This document shows positions 36,401-42,525 of a DNA stretch of 45,769 nucleotides, one piece after another (the stretch's first letter is position 1; every line of letters begins with the position of its first letter). This DNA is from a virus. The notes beneath the pieces were generated by a model. It saw nothing but the letters and a program-made list of their open reading frames with translations, was not told the origin of the DNA and did no database searches. A program made the translations under genes and the position numbers. Location of the stretch: IMG/VR virus record IMGVR_UViG_3300025128_000082, positions 1-45,769 of that record, one strand, 5' to 3'.

Positions 36401-36756
36401 TGTGGGTCCCCAGATGATTTATCTATATTAACTTCACCACTTTCTACAGTTAATATAGTGCCATCGAATTGTAAATTAGCTTCTCCATTTACAGCAGAAC
36501 CAGTCCCAGTCAGAACATAGTTATCAGTGTTGTTGGTAATACTTACAGTACCCGCCCCTATAAGGTTGGTTTTAGTAATGTATTTTACTTTGTCTGGAGT
36601 TTCGGATACGTCTAAAACTAATATTAAATCTCCATCAGCAGCTTCAGATATGGATTCTTGATCAGAAAATATATCTTCATCAATTGATGTAGCTTTTACA
36701 TTTGAATCAAATAGGTTGCCTTTATTCAACCCACCTGACCTATACCTTCCTGGCAT
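30478..36756 (-). CDS. Giant repetitive tail fibre (2092 residues)
   Basis: The N-terminus (GDLILVLDVSETPDKVKYITKTNLIG) matches the attachment region of marine phage fibres. The body is made of beta-solenoid-like repeats (TIAGDLTVSG, LTHSSNTLTVAGG, FNGVINIG). At least two long modules occur twice (EADAITVDGTALDEFIADTV / EADAITIAGTALNEYIADTV; VQDKDIIFKGDDGGSGITAL / TQDKDFIVKGNDGGSAISAL). A tandem ELNI-DGV repeat lies at 32707-32808. Two segments near the C-terminus (FGTSGYFLVTIQQEW; FAATGYYLIMVNADV) look like C1q/TNF-type jelly rolls, common at receptor-binding ends. No S74 domain is present. It probably forms a long trimeric adsorption fibre. Confidence 0.85.
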   Translation of the reverse strand: MPGRYRSGGLNKGNLFDSNVKATSIDEDIFSDQESISEAADGDLILVLDVSETPDKVKYITKTNLIGAGTVSITNNTDNYVLTGTGSAVNGEANLQFDGTILTVESGEVNIDKSSGDPHLSFQIGDTDKFTIGVDDSDSDKFKIDTGGTVGGATKFTLDSSGNVTIAGDLTVSGSSTASVATTVTITDNESTNEDNAIVFTSGGDVDGGNLGLESDGNLIYNPSSGRLTATQLAGTLQTAAQTNITSLGTLSALNIDNVAIDGATIGHSSDTDLITLADGNVTIAGELDLTTLDVSGNADIDGTLEADAITVDGTALDEFIADTVGAMVNSNTESGITVAYQDGDNTLDFTVGTLNQDTTGNADTATLATNITASANNSTDETVYLTFVDGATGTQGLETDTGLYFNPSSGILTTTSVTGNLTGNVTGNASGTAATVTGAAQSAITSLGTLTALTVDDIAVDGKVITMTGSSSDTAVITAGTNGTLTIETTDAAASAANIQITADGTFEVDATSITLDSAGDIVLDADDADVVFKDGGTTIGTFTNSSSDFVMTAGVQDKDIIFKGDDGGSGITALTLDMSDAGKASFNGVINIGSVSNAGEDTDKFLVLDSSGNVDFRTGSEVASDIGAGSGSVSLTGSTNNTITTVTGSNAIAGEATFTYDGSDLKITEAVNDGNPSFQLGSADAESAKIQAVYDSGAQTLNYLEISTATADTGGDAGKIIFDVDGTDIATIDDGGIDLASGLNFTINGSAISTDNTMGDGFVIEDDDGTEVTLTENKEMKIIGSGVTTNWTDTSTGSDGDPYDLTITVDAAQTGITSLLATDIKIGEDDQTKIDFETPDTINFYAGNENQLVLTDGYLTPSSNGIVDLGTDALEFNNAFFDGTVEADAITIAGTALNEYIADTVGGMVGSNTETGIAVTYEDGDNTLDFVLGASQTTITSIYNASLKMGRDADNLIDFATTDNKIILRVNGVNEVELVENALSPVTSDGVALGTTSLMWSDLFLASGSVINFNNGDVTLTHSSNTLTVAGGTLATAALTASTGTFSGILKTDDTTDASSTTDGSLQTDGGLSVAKDVVIGNDVKLLSDSAVFNMGADNDFTITHDGTTGATIAGNPLILDSGGDITLDADGADVIFKDGSATTITVTNSSNDAVFTVGTQDKDFIVKGNDGGSAISALILDMSNAGAATFNSAITGGGLLTTGGNIVIPDDGNIGSASDTDSIAIAANGNVTVSQSLTVSGNLTVTGTTTQVDTVTMNASNAVVFEGATADAHESTLTIVDPTADRTIYLPNQSGYLPVLAAVSTTQVSSTPEELNILDGVTASTSELNIMDGVTATTAEINLIDGGTSRGTTAVASGDGILINDGGTMRMTNVDTVSTYFASHSVGGSNIVTTGALDSGSITSGFGAIDNGTSGIRTATFTAETAFVPDAADGATLGTASLEFSDLYLADGGVIYFGNDQEITLTHSADDGLILKHVGTGDGKEPSLTFQAGDNDIAADDVLGSIFFQAPDEGAGTDAILVAAGIEAVSEGDFSASNNATKLSFKTGASEAAAEKVSISSAGNLNLTASNTELRFYEGSNYVGFEAPALSGDQIWVLPTGDGSNGQFIKTDGSGTLSFANAGGSFVGIKAYLNADLSISNNSATTLGDSNGSWTEVHDVGTIHDASTNPDRFTFGTSGYFLVTIQQEWAADSAGYREMKVTHTDTSNSNATNEILRDRILSTSNQATAISGGSTIFYADDGDDYLTVQLYQNSGAALNAEGGIDDSTFISISRLDLASSTGSTTGQASGRVQIADGSGGFTSDSDLTFSGSTLTATNVAGTLTTASQTAITGVGTITTGVWNGTAIASGYIAADAITGAKIADDAIDSEHYTDGSIDTAHIADDQVTLAKMAGLARGKLIYGDSSGNPAALAVGSANQVLTHDGTDLAWADAGGGGGIAEAQEFRQTASYTGNGDLTSNWEISDNTGQTSLTGGNAVSQSSGIFSFAATGYYLIMVNADVENASSDGTAEIRTMFTNDNSSYAVYTSATTGASGSGATRQTASSNLILDITNTTNQKVKFNTSSFGGTGIGSTTVSNSTFVFMRLGDT
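32707..32808 (-). repeat. Tandem 13-residue repeat inside the giant fibre
   Basis: The fibre gene encodes ELNILDGVTASTS, ELNIMDGVTATTA and EINLIDGG in a row, a 39-base period. The motif ELNI-x-DGVT is a known spacer-like element in marine phage fibres. Copy number often differs between related fibres, so this is a place where the fibre could lengthen or shorten. Confidence 0.75.
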
Positions 36757-36761
36757 TTAGT

Positions 36762-37088
36762 TTACCTCCCCCAGATAATACCTCGGATTTTTGCATTAGT
36801 AGAACTACTGCGTAATATACTAATCTTTGTACCTATCCAAATGCCTTCATCAAAATAACCCTCTCCTGCAGGTATAAGCATACTGCTAGTTGTTGCATCC
36901 CCATCAAACTCAATGTATGCATCAGCTAATTCCACCACAAAGGATATTTTGTTACATTCTTCCATATTACCAGCTAAAGAAACTGCATCCTCTGCTGAGC
37001 CACTACTAGTGGTAAATGTGAAAGTCTTATGCTTTTGATAATTCTGTAAGGCTTCAATTTCTGATCGCCATGGTGCTTTATCTGCCAT
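36762..37088 (-). CDS. Small beta-rich virion protein candidate
   Basis: This 108-residue protein is beta-rich (KTFTFTTSSGSAEDAVSLAG, ISFVVELADAYIEFDGDATTSSML, GIWIGTKISILRSS) and ends KIRGIIWGR. The pattern looks like a compact sandwich such as those in decoration or fibre-base proteins. It lies directly before the giant fibre and after the coiled-coil gene (shared TAATG-type junction at 37088). A connector between fibre and tail is plausible but unproved. Confidence 0.65.
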   Translation of the reverse strand: MADKAPWRSEIEALQNYQKHKTFTFTTSSGSAEDAVSLAGNMEECNKISFVVELADAYIEFDGDATTSSMLIPAGEGYFDEGIWIGTKISILRSSSTNAKIRGIIWGR

Positions 37089-38230
37089 TACTCTCCTCCT
37101 TCTTTAAACTTCAATAAAGTAGGAACAGCATTACCTAAATTTCGCGTTCGTATATTTTCTTTGCCTTGTGGCATTTTGAAACCCTCTCTTTTGGATATTG
37201 CTCCCATACTTAAATATCGTGGCCTAGAAAGTTCCTTCCTGAAATCCCTATTAACCATTCGTAAATAATTGTTTTCTTTGATTAAACCCTCTATAACACC
37301 ACCCATTTCTGAAATAGTGTTTTTCATAGTGGTAACATCCTTAGATAATTTACCTTTAATGTTTTGAGTTTTTGAATCCTCATTTTCCAAATTTGTTATC
37401 CACTTCCTTAATTTGATTTCAACATTATCTGCATCTTCTAATTGCTTACTTACATCTTCTGCTTCACGCTTCCAAAAAATCAATTGATCTTTAATTCCTT
37501 TGACTTCTTTTTTTAGCTCTTGATTTATTGTACTATTCTTATTTGCAAAAGTTTGTAATTCTATATTTTTTCTCAATATAACTTTTGCATCTTCTTCTGC
37601 GGATATTTTAGCTGATTTATTCTCAGTTAATTCTTCTAATAAACTTTGATTCTCAGCCTTTAAATTTGTTATGTCTTTATTTAAGTTAGAAATCTCATGC
37701 CCTTTTGAAAAAGCATTATTTGACATATCTTCTAATTCTTTTTTGGTTTTCACGAGAAAATTTGTAGCAGATAATCTTTCCTGATCTATCCTACTTAATT
37801 CATCTAATCGTGTTTGATTTTGTTCTAAGGTATTTTTAAGCGAAGTTATTTCAGCGTGTAAATTTGTATTTTCTGTTTGTATAGATTTATCTTTTTCTTT
37901 TTGAACGTTTAAATCACCTATTTCTTTCTTTAATCTAGGTATTTCCTTCATAAAAAGTTCTTGATCAGAAACAGTAGACCTTAAAGCGATTAACTCTACT
38001 TCTAATTTAGATTTCTTTTTTTGAGAAGTTTGGAGCTTATCTCTTTCAACATTTAATTTGCGATAAGCCGCATCTCGTTCTTCTTCTAAAACTTTTAATT
38101 TATCTATTTCATTTGATAAATCAGAAATGCGACTTTTATATTTATCTTCTAATGCCTCATTTTTAATAACTATAGGCGAGGCTTGTAATTTTACTTTATG
38201 TTTTTTATTAACAAAATCATTAAGCTTCAT
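37088..38230 (-). CDS. Long coiled-coil protein
   Basis: Of 380 residues, about 30-310 form nearly continuous heptads (KYKSRISDLSNEIDKLKVLEEE, VELIALRSTVSDQELFMKEI, TNLHAEITSLKNTLEQNQTRL). This predicts an extended rod of roughly 40 nm. The C-terminus is basic and Gly/Pro-containing (YLSMGAISKREGFKMPQGKENIRTR, broken up here). No enzymatic motif is seen. It lies in the structural region, before the giant fibre, so it may be a fibre shaft, a scaffold or an internal head protein. Confidence 0.75.
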   Translation of the reverse strand: MKLNDFVNKKHKVKLQASPIVIKNEALEDKYKSRISDLSNEIDKLKVLEEERDAAYRKLNVERDKLQTSQKKKSKLEVELIALRSTVSDQELFMKEIPRLKKEIGDLNVQKEKDKSIQTENTNLHAEITSLKNTLEQNQTRLDELSRIDQERLSATNFLVKTKKELEDMSNNAFSKGHEISNLNKDITNLKAENQSLLEELTENKSAKISAEEDAKVILRKNIELQTFANKNSTINQELKKEVKGIKDQLIFWKREAEDVSKQLEDADNVEIKLRKWITNLENEDSKTQNIKGKLSKDVTTMKNTISEMGGVIEGLIKENNYLRMVNRDFRKELSRPRYLSMGAISKREGFKMPQGKENIRTRNLGNAVPTLLKFKEGGE

Positions 38231-38609
38231 ATTGAGGTTGAGCCTCAGATGCTATAAATGGATTTCCAGAAAACTCTCGTGAATTTATAAGATTTTTTAT
38301 CCATTCTTCAGGGTCGTCTGATTTCGATACCATCCTTACATTACCTTTTGTTTCAATTGAAATATCACCTTCAATAATCATTTCTAAATGTGCCTCATGC
38401 TGTGGGGCATGAAATTGAGGTGTAATTGAATTATCTAAAAACTTATACCATATATCGGCAATTAAATCGTCTTGTGCTAGTGGTTGATTTTTATAGTAAA
38501 CGGGAACTAAATACCCATTTGGCTTTGGTTCCTCTTTTTTTACTTCTACTGCTTTTTTAACAGTAGGTTTTTCGGTCGTGCTTTTTTTAGTGGTTTCTTT
38601 TTTAACCAT
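38220..38609 (-). CDS. Protein with Lys-rich N-terminal tail
   Basis: This 129-residue protein starts with a Lys/Thr-rich disordered tail (VKKETTKKSTTEKPTVKKAV). A folded domain follows (GYLVPVYYKNQPLAQDDLIADIWYKFLDN, then EAHLEMIIEGDISIETKGNVRMV). The tail could bind DNA or a partner. It overlaps the coiled-coil gene by 11 bases and follows a gene ending at 38630 with AGGAGA before its ATG. Unknown family; likely structural by neighbourhood. Confidence 0.65.
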   Translation of the reverse strand: MVKKETTKKSTTEKPTVKKAVEVKKEEPKPNGYLVPVYYKNQPLAQDDLIADIWYKFLDNSITPQFHAPQHEAHLEMIIEGDISIETKGNVRMVSKSDDPEEWIKNLINSREFSGNPFIASEAQPQYEA

Positions 38610-38629
38610 TTGTATCTCCTCTATTTTAA

Positions 38630-39292
38630 CTAAGCTTCGTTGTTTTTAAAAAAATCTTGGACTTTTTGCATGGATGATTTTCTAAATCGTTTACCCTTTC
38701 TTCTAAGTGATTCGTTAATTTGTCTATCGAATTCACGTTGTTGAGATGGTGAAAGTCTATCTCTTTCTTTATCCATATCAGCAAGCGTTCCACCAAACCA
38801 CCAACCAGCCAAAGCTGATTCTACTACCCCATATTTTTGAATAGATTCTTGTTCCTGTGATGCTAATTCTTCTTCTATTGTTTCTTCGTCAGGTGTCATA
38901 TCACCCTCAAGGTTTTTTTGTTGATAATCATCATGCCATGAAAATTTAACGTGTTTTTTATCTCTCATCAATTGAGTAGCATATTCAATAGCTTCCTCAA
39001 GACCTTTTTCATCATAATCAAAATCTTTATCGTTGACTTTGCCTTTTAAGATAGTTTTAAAAATATTAAGGGGGTTCATCTGTATGTCCTTTATATCATT
39101 ATACTTTATTAAATGCTGTAATAATTTTTCTATAGGCTCATTTGCTAAAGATAAAGCTTCTACATTGTTATGATATTGTCTAGCACGATATTCTGCTTCA
39201 GATTTAGCGGCATCTTCACGAGTTTGCCCCTCCTGGATATCTAAATCTGGGTCTTTTATAAGAGTTTCAAATATATCTTGGGCTAATGACAA
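38630..39292 (-). CDS. Hypothetical protein in the structural region
   Basis: This 220-residue, charged, helical protein has a helical N-terminus (LAQDIFETLIKDPDLDIQEGQ) and a middle rich in Asp and Lys. A short hydrophobic Gly/Trp segment (ALAGWWFGGTLADM) is followed by a basic C-terminus (LRRKGKRFRKSSMQKVQDFF). It may associate with membrane or DNA. It lies between the thermonuclease gene and the Lys-rich protein. No family recognised. Confidence 0.65.
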   Translation of the reverse strand: MSLAQDIFETLIKDPDLDIQEGQTREDAAKSEAEYRARQYHNNVEALSLANEPIEKLLQHLIKYNDIKDIQMNPLNIFKTILKGKVNDKDFDYDEKGLEEAIEYATQLMRDKKHVKFSWHDDYQQKNLEGDMTPDEETIEEELASQEQESIQKYGVVESALAGWWFGGTLADMDKERDRLSPSQQREFDRQINESLRRKGKRFRKSSMQKVQDFFKNNEA

Positions 39293-39293
39293 T

Positions 39294-39707
39294 TTACCCC
39301 TCCAACAAACCTTGGTTAATTAATTTTTGTTTATTTATCATATGCAAGGCTTCTAATTCGTCTTTATTACCACCAAAGTAGGGAACTGCGAATCCTTCCT
39401 CACACATCTTTTGATTTATACTTATCGTTTCGTCATCTTTATATAAAACGCCTAAAATTCTACCAAACTTACCCCTATCTTTACTTTTAAGTCTTATAGA
39501 TGATGACTCACAAATATTTTTTAAATATTCTTTAGATATAAGACCTCTTACTTTTTCTTCTTTGTTTCGTGTTCTTGATTCGGGGGTATCTATACCATGT
39601 AGTCTCACACGCTGTTTCGATAACACAACATTAAAGCCTAAATGGATATCTACATCAACTGTATCCCCGTCTATAACACGGTCTACTGTTACTTTATACT
39701 CATACAT
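39294..39707 (-). CDS. Staphylococcal-nuclease-like (thermonuclease) protein
   Basis: This 137-residue SNase-fold nuclease has VIDGDTVDVDI (Asp13, Asp15, Asp18, Asp20), RVRLHGIDTPESRTRNKE (Arg35, Asp40, Glu43) and GKFGRILGVLY (Arg83). These match the Ca-binding acids and the catalytic Glu/Arg pair. No signal peptide is visible, so it acts inside the cell or within the particle. It may degrade host DNA or RNA to feed phage dNTP synthesis. A candidate promoter lies just upstream (39725-39735). Confidence 0.85.
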   Translation of the reverse strand: MYEYKVTVDRVIDGDTVDVDIHLGFNVVLSKQRVRLHGIDTPESRTRNKEEKVRGLISKEYLKNICESSSIRLKSKDRGKFGRILGVLYKDDETISINQKMCEEGFAVPYFGGNKDELEALHMINKQKLINQGLLEG

Positions 39708-39724
39708 TTCTAAACCTCTACTAT

Positions 39725-39735
39725 CATTATACTAA
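39725..39735 (-). promoter_or_regulatory. Candidate promoter TTAGTATAATG
   Basis: The motif overlaps the stop codon of the small membrane protein (39727-39729) and ends 18 bases before the thermonuclease ATG (39707). It is identical to those at 3431 and 27227. Its conservation despite overlapping coding sequence supports function. Confidence 0.5.
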
Positions 39736-39957
39736 GCTGTAGATAAATACTCCTAAAACTGATGCTACAGCTATAGCCCCTACTAAAACTAAAAGAATGT
39801 TTCTTTCTAATGTTTTAATTAATGTTATCTGTTTTGCTAGTGAATGTATTTCTGATCTTAACGCCCCAAAATTACTTAACATTAAATCTTCTTTTTCTTT
39901 AGCTGTTAAAGCACCATTTGAAGGGGTGTTAGTATCATCATCGTTTTTGTTTATCAA
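39727..39957 (-). CDS. Small single-span membrane protein (holin-like?)
   Basis: Up to 76 residues from a TTG at 39957 (no ATG before residue 27). The N-terminal half is polar (KNDDDTNTPSNGALTAKEKEDLM) with a helix (LRSEIHSLAKQITLIKTLERN). The C-terminal 20 residues form one hydrophobic span (LLVLVGAIAVASVLGVFIY). Phage holins and spanin-like proteins can look like this, but with no endolysin nearby the role stays open. The start overlaps the preceding small zinc-ribbon gene. Confidence 0.55.
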   Translation of the reverse strand: MINKNDDDTNTPSNGALTAKEKEDLMLSNFGALRSEIHSLAKQITLIKTLERNILLVLVGAIAVASVLGVFIYSLV

Positions 39958-40072
39958 ATTGTTTTTTACCTAGTTTCCTTTGTTTGTTTGAGCAAACGTA
40001 ACAAATTTTGTTAGGTTTTTTAGAATGTAGTTTGGCTCCACATTTACAGCGTATCCATGATCTTCTTGCCAT
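39938..40072 (-). CDS. 44-residue zinc-ribbon protein
   Basis: From the ATG at 40072 the frame reads MARRSWIRCKCGAKLHSKK, then PNKICYVCSNKQRKLGKKQF and DKQKR, with stop at 39938-39940. CKC and CYVC at residues 9-11 and 29-32 form a small zinc ribbon, and the rest is basic. It follows the basic-protein gene by 9 bases. The ribosome binding site is weak. A longer ORF on the same strand in another frame (from 40209) covers this region but lacks any pattern. Confidence 0.6.
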   Translation of the reverse strand: MARRSWIRCKCGAKLHSKKPNKICYVCSNKQRKLGKKQFDKQKR

Positions 40073-40081
40073 AATAAAAAG

Positions 40082-40408
40082 TTACCATTTAACTTTGTTG
40101 GCCCAATATGCTGCTGACATTTTGCCACGTTTGATGTTTTTTTTATGTCTATCTTTGAAGGCTTTCCTTCTAGCCTTTTCAGCCTTAGTATCGCTTTTGC
40201 TGGGATCACCCTCTCCGCTTACGCCTTGTTGGCCAAAACGAATAAGTTTTGTTTCACCATCTTCTCTAGCTAATACAGCATGAGATTTAGTTGGATGTTT
40301 AGGTGTCCTTTTAGGTTTATTATACCCTTGAAAAGTTTCTTTTCCTCTGGACACCTCTTTTTTTAATATAGATTTAAAAATGTTTATTGCATAATTTAAA
40401 TCATTCAT
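40082..40408 (-). CDS. Basic protein (DUF5872-like)
   Basis: This 108-residue basic protein has a C-terminal two-thirds (AREDGETKLIRFGQQGVSGE; KARRKAFKDRHKKNIKRGKM; SAAYWANKVKW) that matches a family common in marine phages, known to me as DUF5872. The conserved features are IRFGQQG, a Lys/Arg-rich helix and a terminal AAYWA-x-KVKW. The role is unknown; a head or internal DNA-associated protein is often assumed. The spacing to the membrane gene upstream is 19 bases. Confidence 0.75.
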   Translation of the reverse strand: MNDLNYAINIFKSILKKEVSRGKETFQGYNKPKRTPKHPTKSHAVLAREDGETKLIRFGQQGVSGEGDPSKSDTKAEKARRKAFKDRHKKNIKRGKMSAAYWANKVKW

Positions 40409-40427
40409 TTTTTTCTAACTATCACTA

Positions 40428-41768
40428 TTATTCATTACTTAATGTTTCAGTAGGTGTTCCAATTGCCACTTCCACATTATCGGATACATTCCAATTAGCC
40501 GCTGTTACGCTTTGATGAATCTTAAATTCTTTTGTAGCAAACCCATTGTTAAGCCCTATCTCATTTAAAGAAATAGTTAAAGTTCCTATTTTCATTCTAT
40601 CAAATACACAAGCTCCACCCTCAGTATATAAATTACTTAGAGTTAACTTACCAATTTTTCCATTGGTAGCACTTGTAGGAGCATCAATATGAATTCGGTC
40701 ATAGGAACCCCCAGAAGTTACCATTGCCTCTGCTTGATGATGACCACCACCAATTGCCCTCATTCGAGAAGTACCTGGGCTTTGATTTATACTTTGTCCA
40801 TCAGACGCATTCCCTATGACGTTAATGGTGTGTGCCGTCGTGTTGTCGAAATAAAGTTGCGAACATCTAGATTTTTCAAGAACCATTTCACCTATCTCTA
40901 AGTAAGTGCTAGTTCCACCACCTATCACAGTACCTCCAATTAATACAGCAGTACTGGTCGCAGCTGTCCCACTAGCAGAAGTATGGGCAGTTGAAGATGG
41001 TAAAGCTGAATTAGCATACACTGTACCTACTGATACGTTCTCAATTCTTATCTCTCTAACAGGTACAACACCTAATACAATCCTTAACGTGTTGTCTTCT
41101 TTATTTTCTTTCCTAAATGCCAACATTTCTTCTAGTTTAGCCGAAGGTGCATCTGTTGGAGCTGCATATACTCCAGCATCCCCATTCCTAAATGACCGAT
41201 CTGCCAAAACTGTTTCATTAACTACAACACCAGTTCCTACAGTGGAACCAGCAAACAGTAAACCAACAGCCATTTGTGGACTAAATCCTAATGTTCTTAA
41301 TAAAGAATATGGAGATTTAAGTATATTAAATGTAGTTTTCCATTTAGCTGATTCTTCATTCAAATAATTTATTTTGGTTAATAACCAGTTTCTTCCTCTA
41401 ACTACTACTTTATATGTTTTTATAGGCAATCTTATAATAGCCATTGGTGTAGCTTTAATATCTCTTATATAAAAAGCTAATCCTGCGACAATTAATGTAC
41501 TTGAACCAGCAACTGCATAAATCAAATTAACAGTTAAAAATGTCAAAATGGTTTGTATATTTGCTTGTGTAACATTAATAATTGTACCAGTTATTACAAT
41601 AGGAAATACTGATGCTATATATGGCATTGGATCAATATAAGATAATACTAAACCTAAAATACCTATAGCAATTAACAATACTGAAAGTGTATATTTCGCA
41701 ATCTTTCCAAAAGTAGACGCTAAAGAATGTGAAAATATATCTTTCATAACTTTTTTAAATAAACCCAT
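40428..41768 (-). CDS. Membrane-anchored protein with beta C-terminal domain
   Basis: This 446-residue protein begins with an amphipathic N-terminus (MGLFKKVMKDIFSHSLAS). Hydrophobic spans follow near 25-45 (YTLSVLLIAIGILGLVLSYI), 50-70, 75-105, and one near 165-180 (MAVGLLFAGSTVGTGVVV). The C-terminal half is beta- and Ser/Thr-rich with many similar turns (VLIGGTVIGGGTSTYLEIGEM, IGKLTLSNLYTEGGACV). The layout suggests a virion protein that enters or spans a membrane during infection, or an internal/ejection protein. AGGAGGA precedes the ATG. It is the first gene after the palindrome region. Confidence 0.7.
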   Translation of the reverse strand: MGLFKKVMKDIFSHSLASTFGKIAKYTLSVLLIAIGILGLVLSYIDPMPYIASVFPIVITGTIINVTQANIQTILTFLTVNLIYAVAGSSTLIVAGLAFYIRDIKATPMAIIRLPIKTYKVVVRGRNWLLTKINYLNEESAKWKTTFNILKSPYSLLRTLGFSPQMAVGLLFAGSTVGTGVVVNETVLADRSFRNGDAGVYAAPTDAPSAKLEEMLAFRKENKEDNTLRIVLGVVPVREIRIENVSVGTVYANSALPSSTAHTSASGTAATSTAVLIGGTVIGGGTSTYLEIGEMVLEKSRCSQLYFDNTTAHTINVIGNASDGQSINQSPGTSRMRAIGGGHHQAEAMVTSGGSYDRIHIDAPTSATNGKIGKLTLSNLYTEGGACVFDRMKIGTLTISLNEIGLNNGFATKEFKIHQSVTAANWNVSDNVEVAIGTPTETLSNE

Positions 41769-41832
41769 TTTTAAAACATCCTCCTGGAATTACAAATTGT
41801 TTTTAGATGCCAAATTAACAAACTCCTAAATT

Positions 41833-41839
41833 ATTATAC
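41833..41839 (-). promoter_or_regulatory. Candidate -10 element (GTATAAT)
   Basis: The minus strand reads TTTAGTAAGAGTATAATAATTT here, with a perfect TATAAT preceded by GAG. It lies 65 bases before the ATG of the membrane-anchored gene. It is a weaker match to the TTAGTATAATG family. Confidence 0.4.
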
Positions 41840-41897
41840 TCTTACTAAATGAAATATTTTTTAAAATTTGTAGTAATTATATATTTATATATTATTT

Positions 41898-41933
41898 ATA
41901 ACCTGAAACCCCCTAAAGGGGTTTCATGGTTAT
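41898..41933. repeat. Palindrome 1 of 3
   Basis: ATAACC at 41898-41903 pairs with GGTTAT at 41928-41933, with one unpaired T at 41927. Inside, TGAAACCCC (41904-41912) pairs with GGGGTTTCA (41918-41926) around a 5-base loop. The total is 15 pairs. No T-run follows on either strand. Confidence 0.75.
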
Positions 41934-41958
41934 ATTAAAATATTATTATTATTAAATA

Positions 41959-41997
41959 ATAACCTCCAACCCCCTTATAGGGGGGTTGGATGGTTAT
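41959..41997. repeat. Palindrome 2 of 3
   Basis: Outer arms ATAACC (41959-41964) and GGTTAT (41992-41997) repeat those of palindrome 1. The inner arms CCAACCCCCT (41966-41975) and AGGGGGGTTGG (41979-41989) pair with one extra G. The loop is only TAT. Confidence 0.75.
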
Positions 41998-42076
41998 GTA
42001 TATTTATTAGATATATTATATTATGCTTATTCATTGATCCCCCTATCACTTTTAAAGGCACGGACTTTTTTATATT

Positions 42077-42110
42077 TATAACATAACCCCTTATAGGGGG
42101 TTATGTTATA
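42077..42110. repeat. Palindrome 3 of 3
   Basis: Arms 42077-42090 (TATAACATAACCCC) and 42097-42110 pair perfectly over 14 bases with a 6-base loop (TTATAG). It starts 11 bases after the HAD gene stop on the minus strand. No U-run follows on that strand, so it is not a standard terminator. Confidence 0.8.
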
Positions 42111-42120
42111 ATCCATAATA

Positions 42121-42489
42121 TTATATTGAACAACCGCAATTACATACACATAATAAATGTTGGTATATGCGTAAGAATTCTTCTGAAGTAAAAACTTTTT
42201 TGAATCTTAATAAATATTTTTTATCTTGTTCTTTCCTGTTATCTATTGCAAAAGAACCATATGGGACTTTTTGATATAATTCTTTTTTAGTACCATAAGT
42301 AATATCTAGGTCTGGGAATAATTGTTTTGAATATTTCTCAGCCCATTTTTTACCAAACATACTCCAGATCACAAGTTTAAAATTATAACTACTTAAGCCC
42401 TCTTGTAATACCTTTACTAATTCTTTATTTACCTCTAACCCCATTGCCCAATTGATTAATGTTTCGTCAGCGTCAACATAGAATTTCAT
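42121..42489 (-). CDS. HAD-like phosphatase
   Basis: I place the start at the ATG at 42489, behind GGGG; a candidate -10 box at 42505-42510 would start RNA downstream of the alternative ATG at 42501. The roughly 122-residue product has HAD motif I in YVDADETL (Asp6, Asp8, Thr10), a motif II-like VIWSMFG (Ser43) and a motif IV-like AIDNRKEQDK (Asp83). It is cap-less and short, as in some phage phosphatases acting on nucleotides or nucleic acid ends. The C-terminus has a Cys cluster (CVCNCGC) that may bind metal. Confidence 0.7.
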   Translation of the reverse strand: MKFYVDADETLINWAMGLEVNKELVKVLQEGLSSYNFKLVIWSMFGKKWAEKYSKQLFPDLDITYGTKKELYQKVPYGSFAIDNRKEQDKKYLLRFKKVFTSEEFLRIYQHLLCVCNCGCSI

Positions 42490-42504
42490 AATGTACCCCA
42501 TTAA

Positions 42505-42514
42505 ATTATACTAA
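42505..42514 (-). promoter_or_regulatory. Candidate leftward promoter TTAGTATAAT
   Basis: The minus strand reads TTAGTATAAT, matching the phage motif over 10 bases. It lies back to back with a rightward extended -10 element at 42526-42534, so 42500-42540 is a divergent promoter region at the strand switch. Confidence 0.5.
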
Positions 42515-42525
42515 TGTTGACTAGT

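Larger units (their letters stand above)
41769..42120. other. Non-coding palindrome-rich gap
   Basis: No gene is visible in this 352-base, very AT-rich gap. It holds a -10-like element (41833-41839), three G/C-rich palindromes (41898-41933, 41959-41997, 42077-42110) with similar cores, and AT-only spacers. It lies next to the strand switch. A replication origin, a protein-binding array or an RNA-processing/termination region are options. Confidence 0.6.

Noticed and set aside
32033-36520. Many long plus-strand open frames opposite the giant fibre
   Set aside because: They are Val/Pro/Ser-rich mirror images of the Thr/Gly/Asp-rich fibre repeats and lack ribosome binding sites.
39097-39105. 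AGTATAATG inside the gene at 38630-39292 as another promoter
   Set aside because: It lacks the full TTAG context and lies mid-gene; in AT-rich DNA bare TATAAT boxes occur by chance (others inside recA and the gene at 11144).
39970-40209. Minus-strand frame of 79 codons
   Set aside because: It overlaps the well-supported basic protein (40082-40408) and the 44-residue zinc ribbon in other frames, and it has no recognisable pattern.
41898-42110. Palindromes as standard intrinsic terminators
   Set aside because: No U-run follows any of the three stems on the strand of the adjacent genes. Termination by other means is not excluded.
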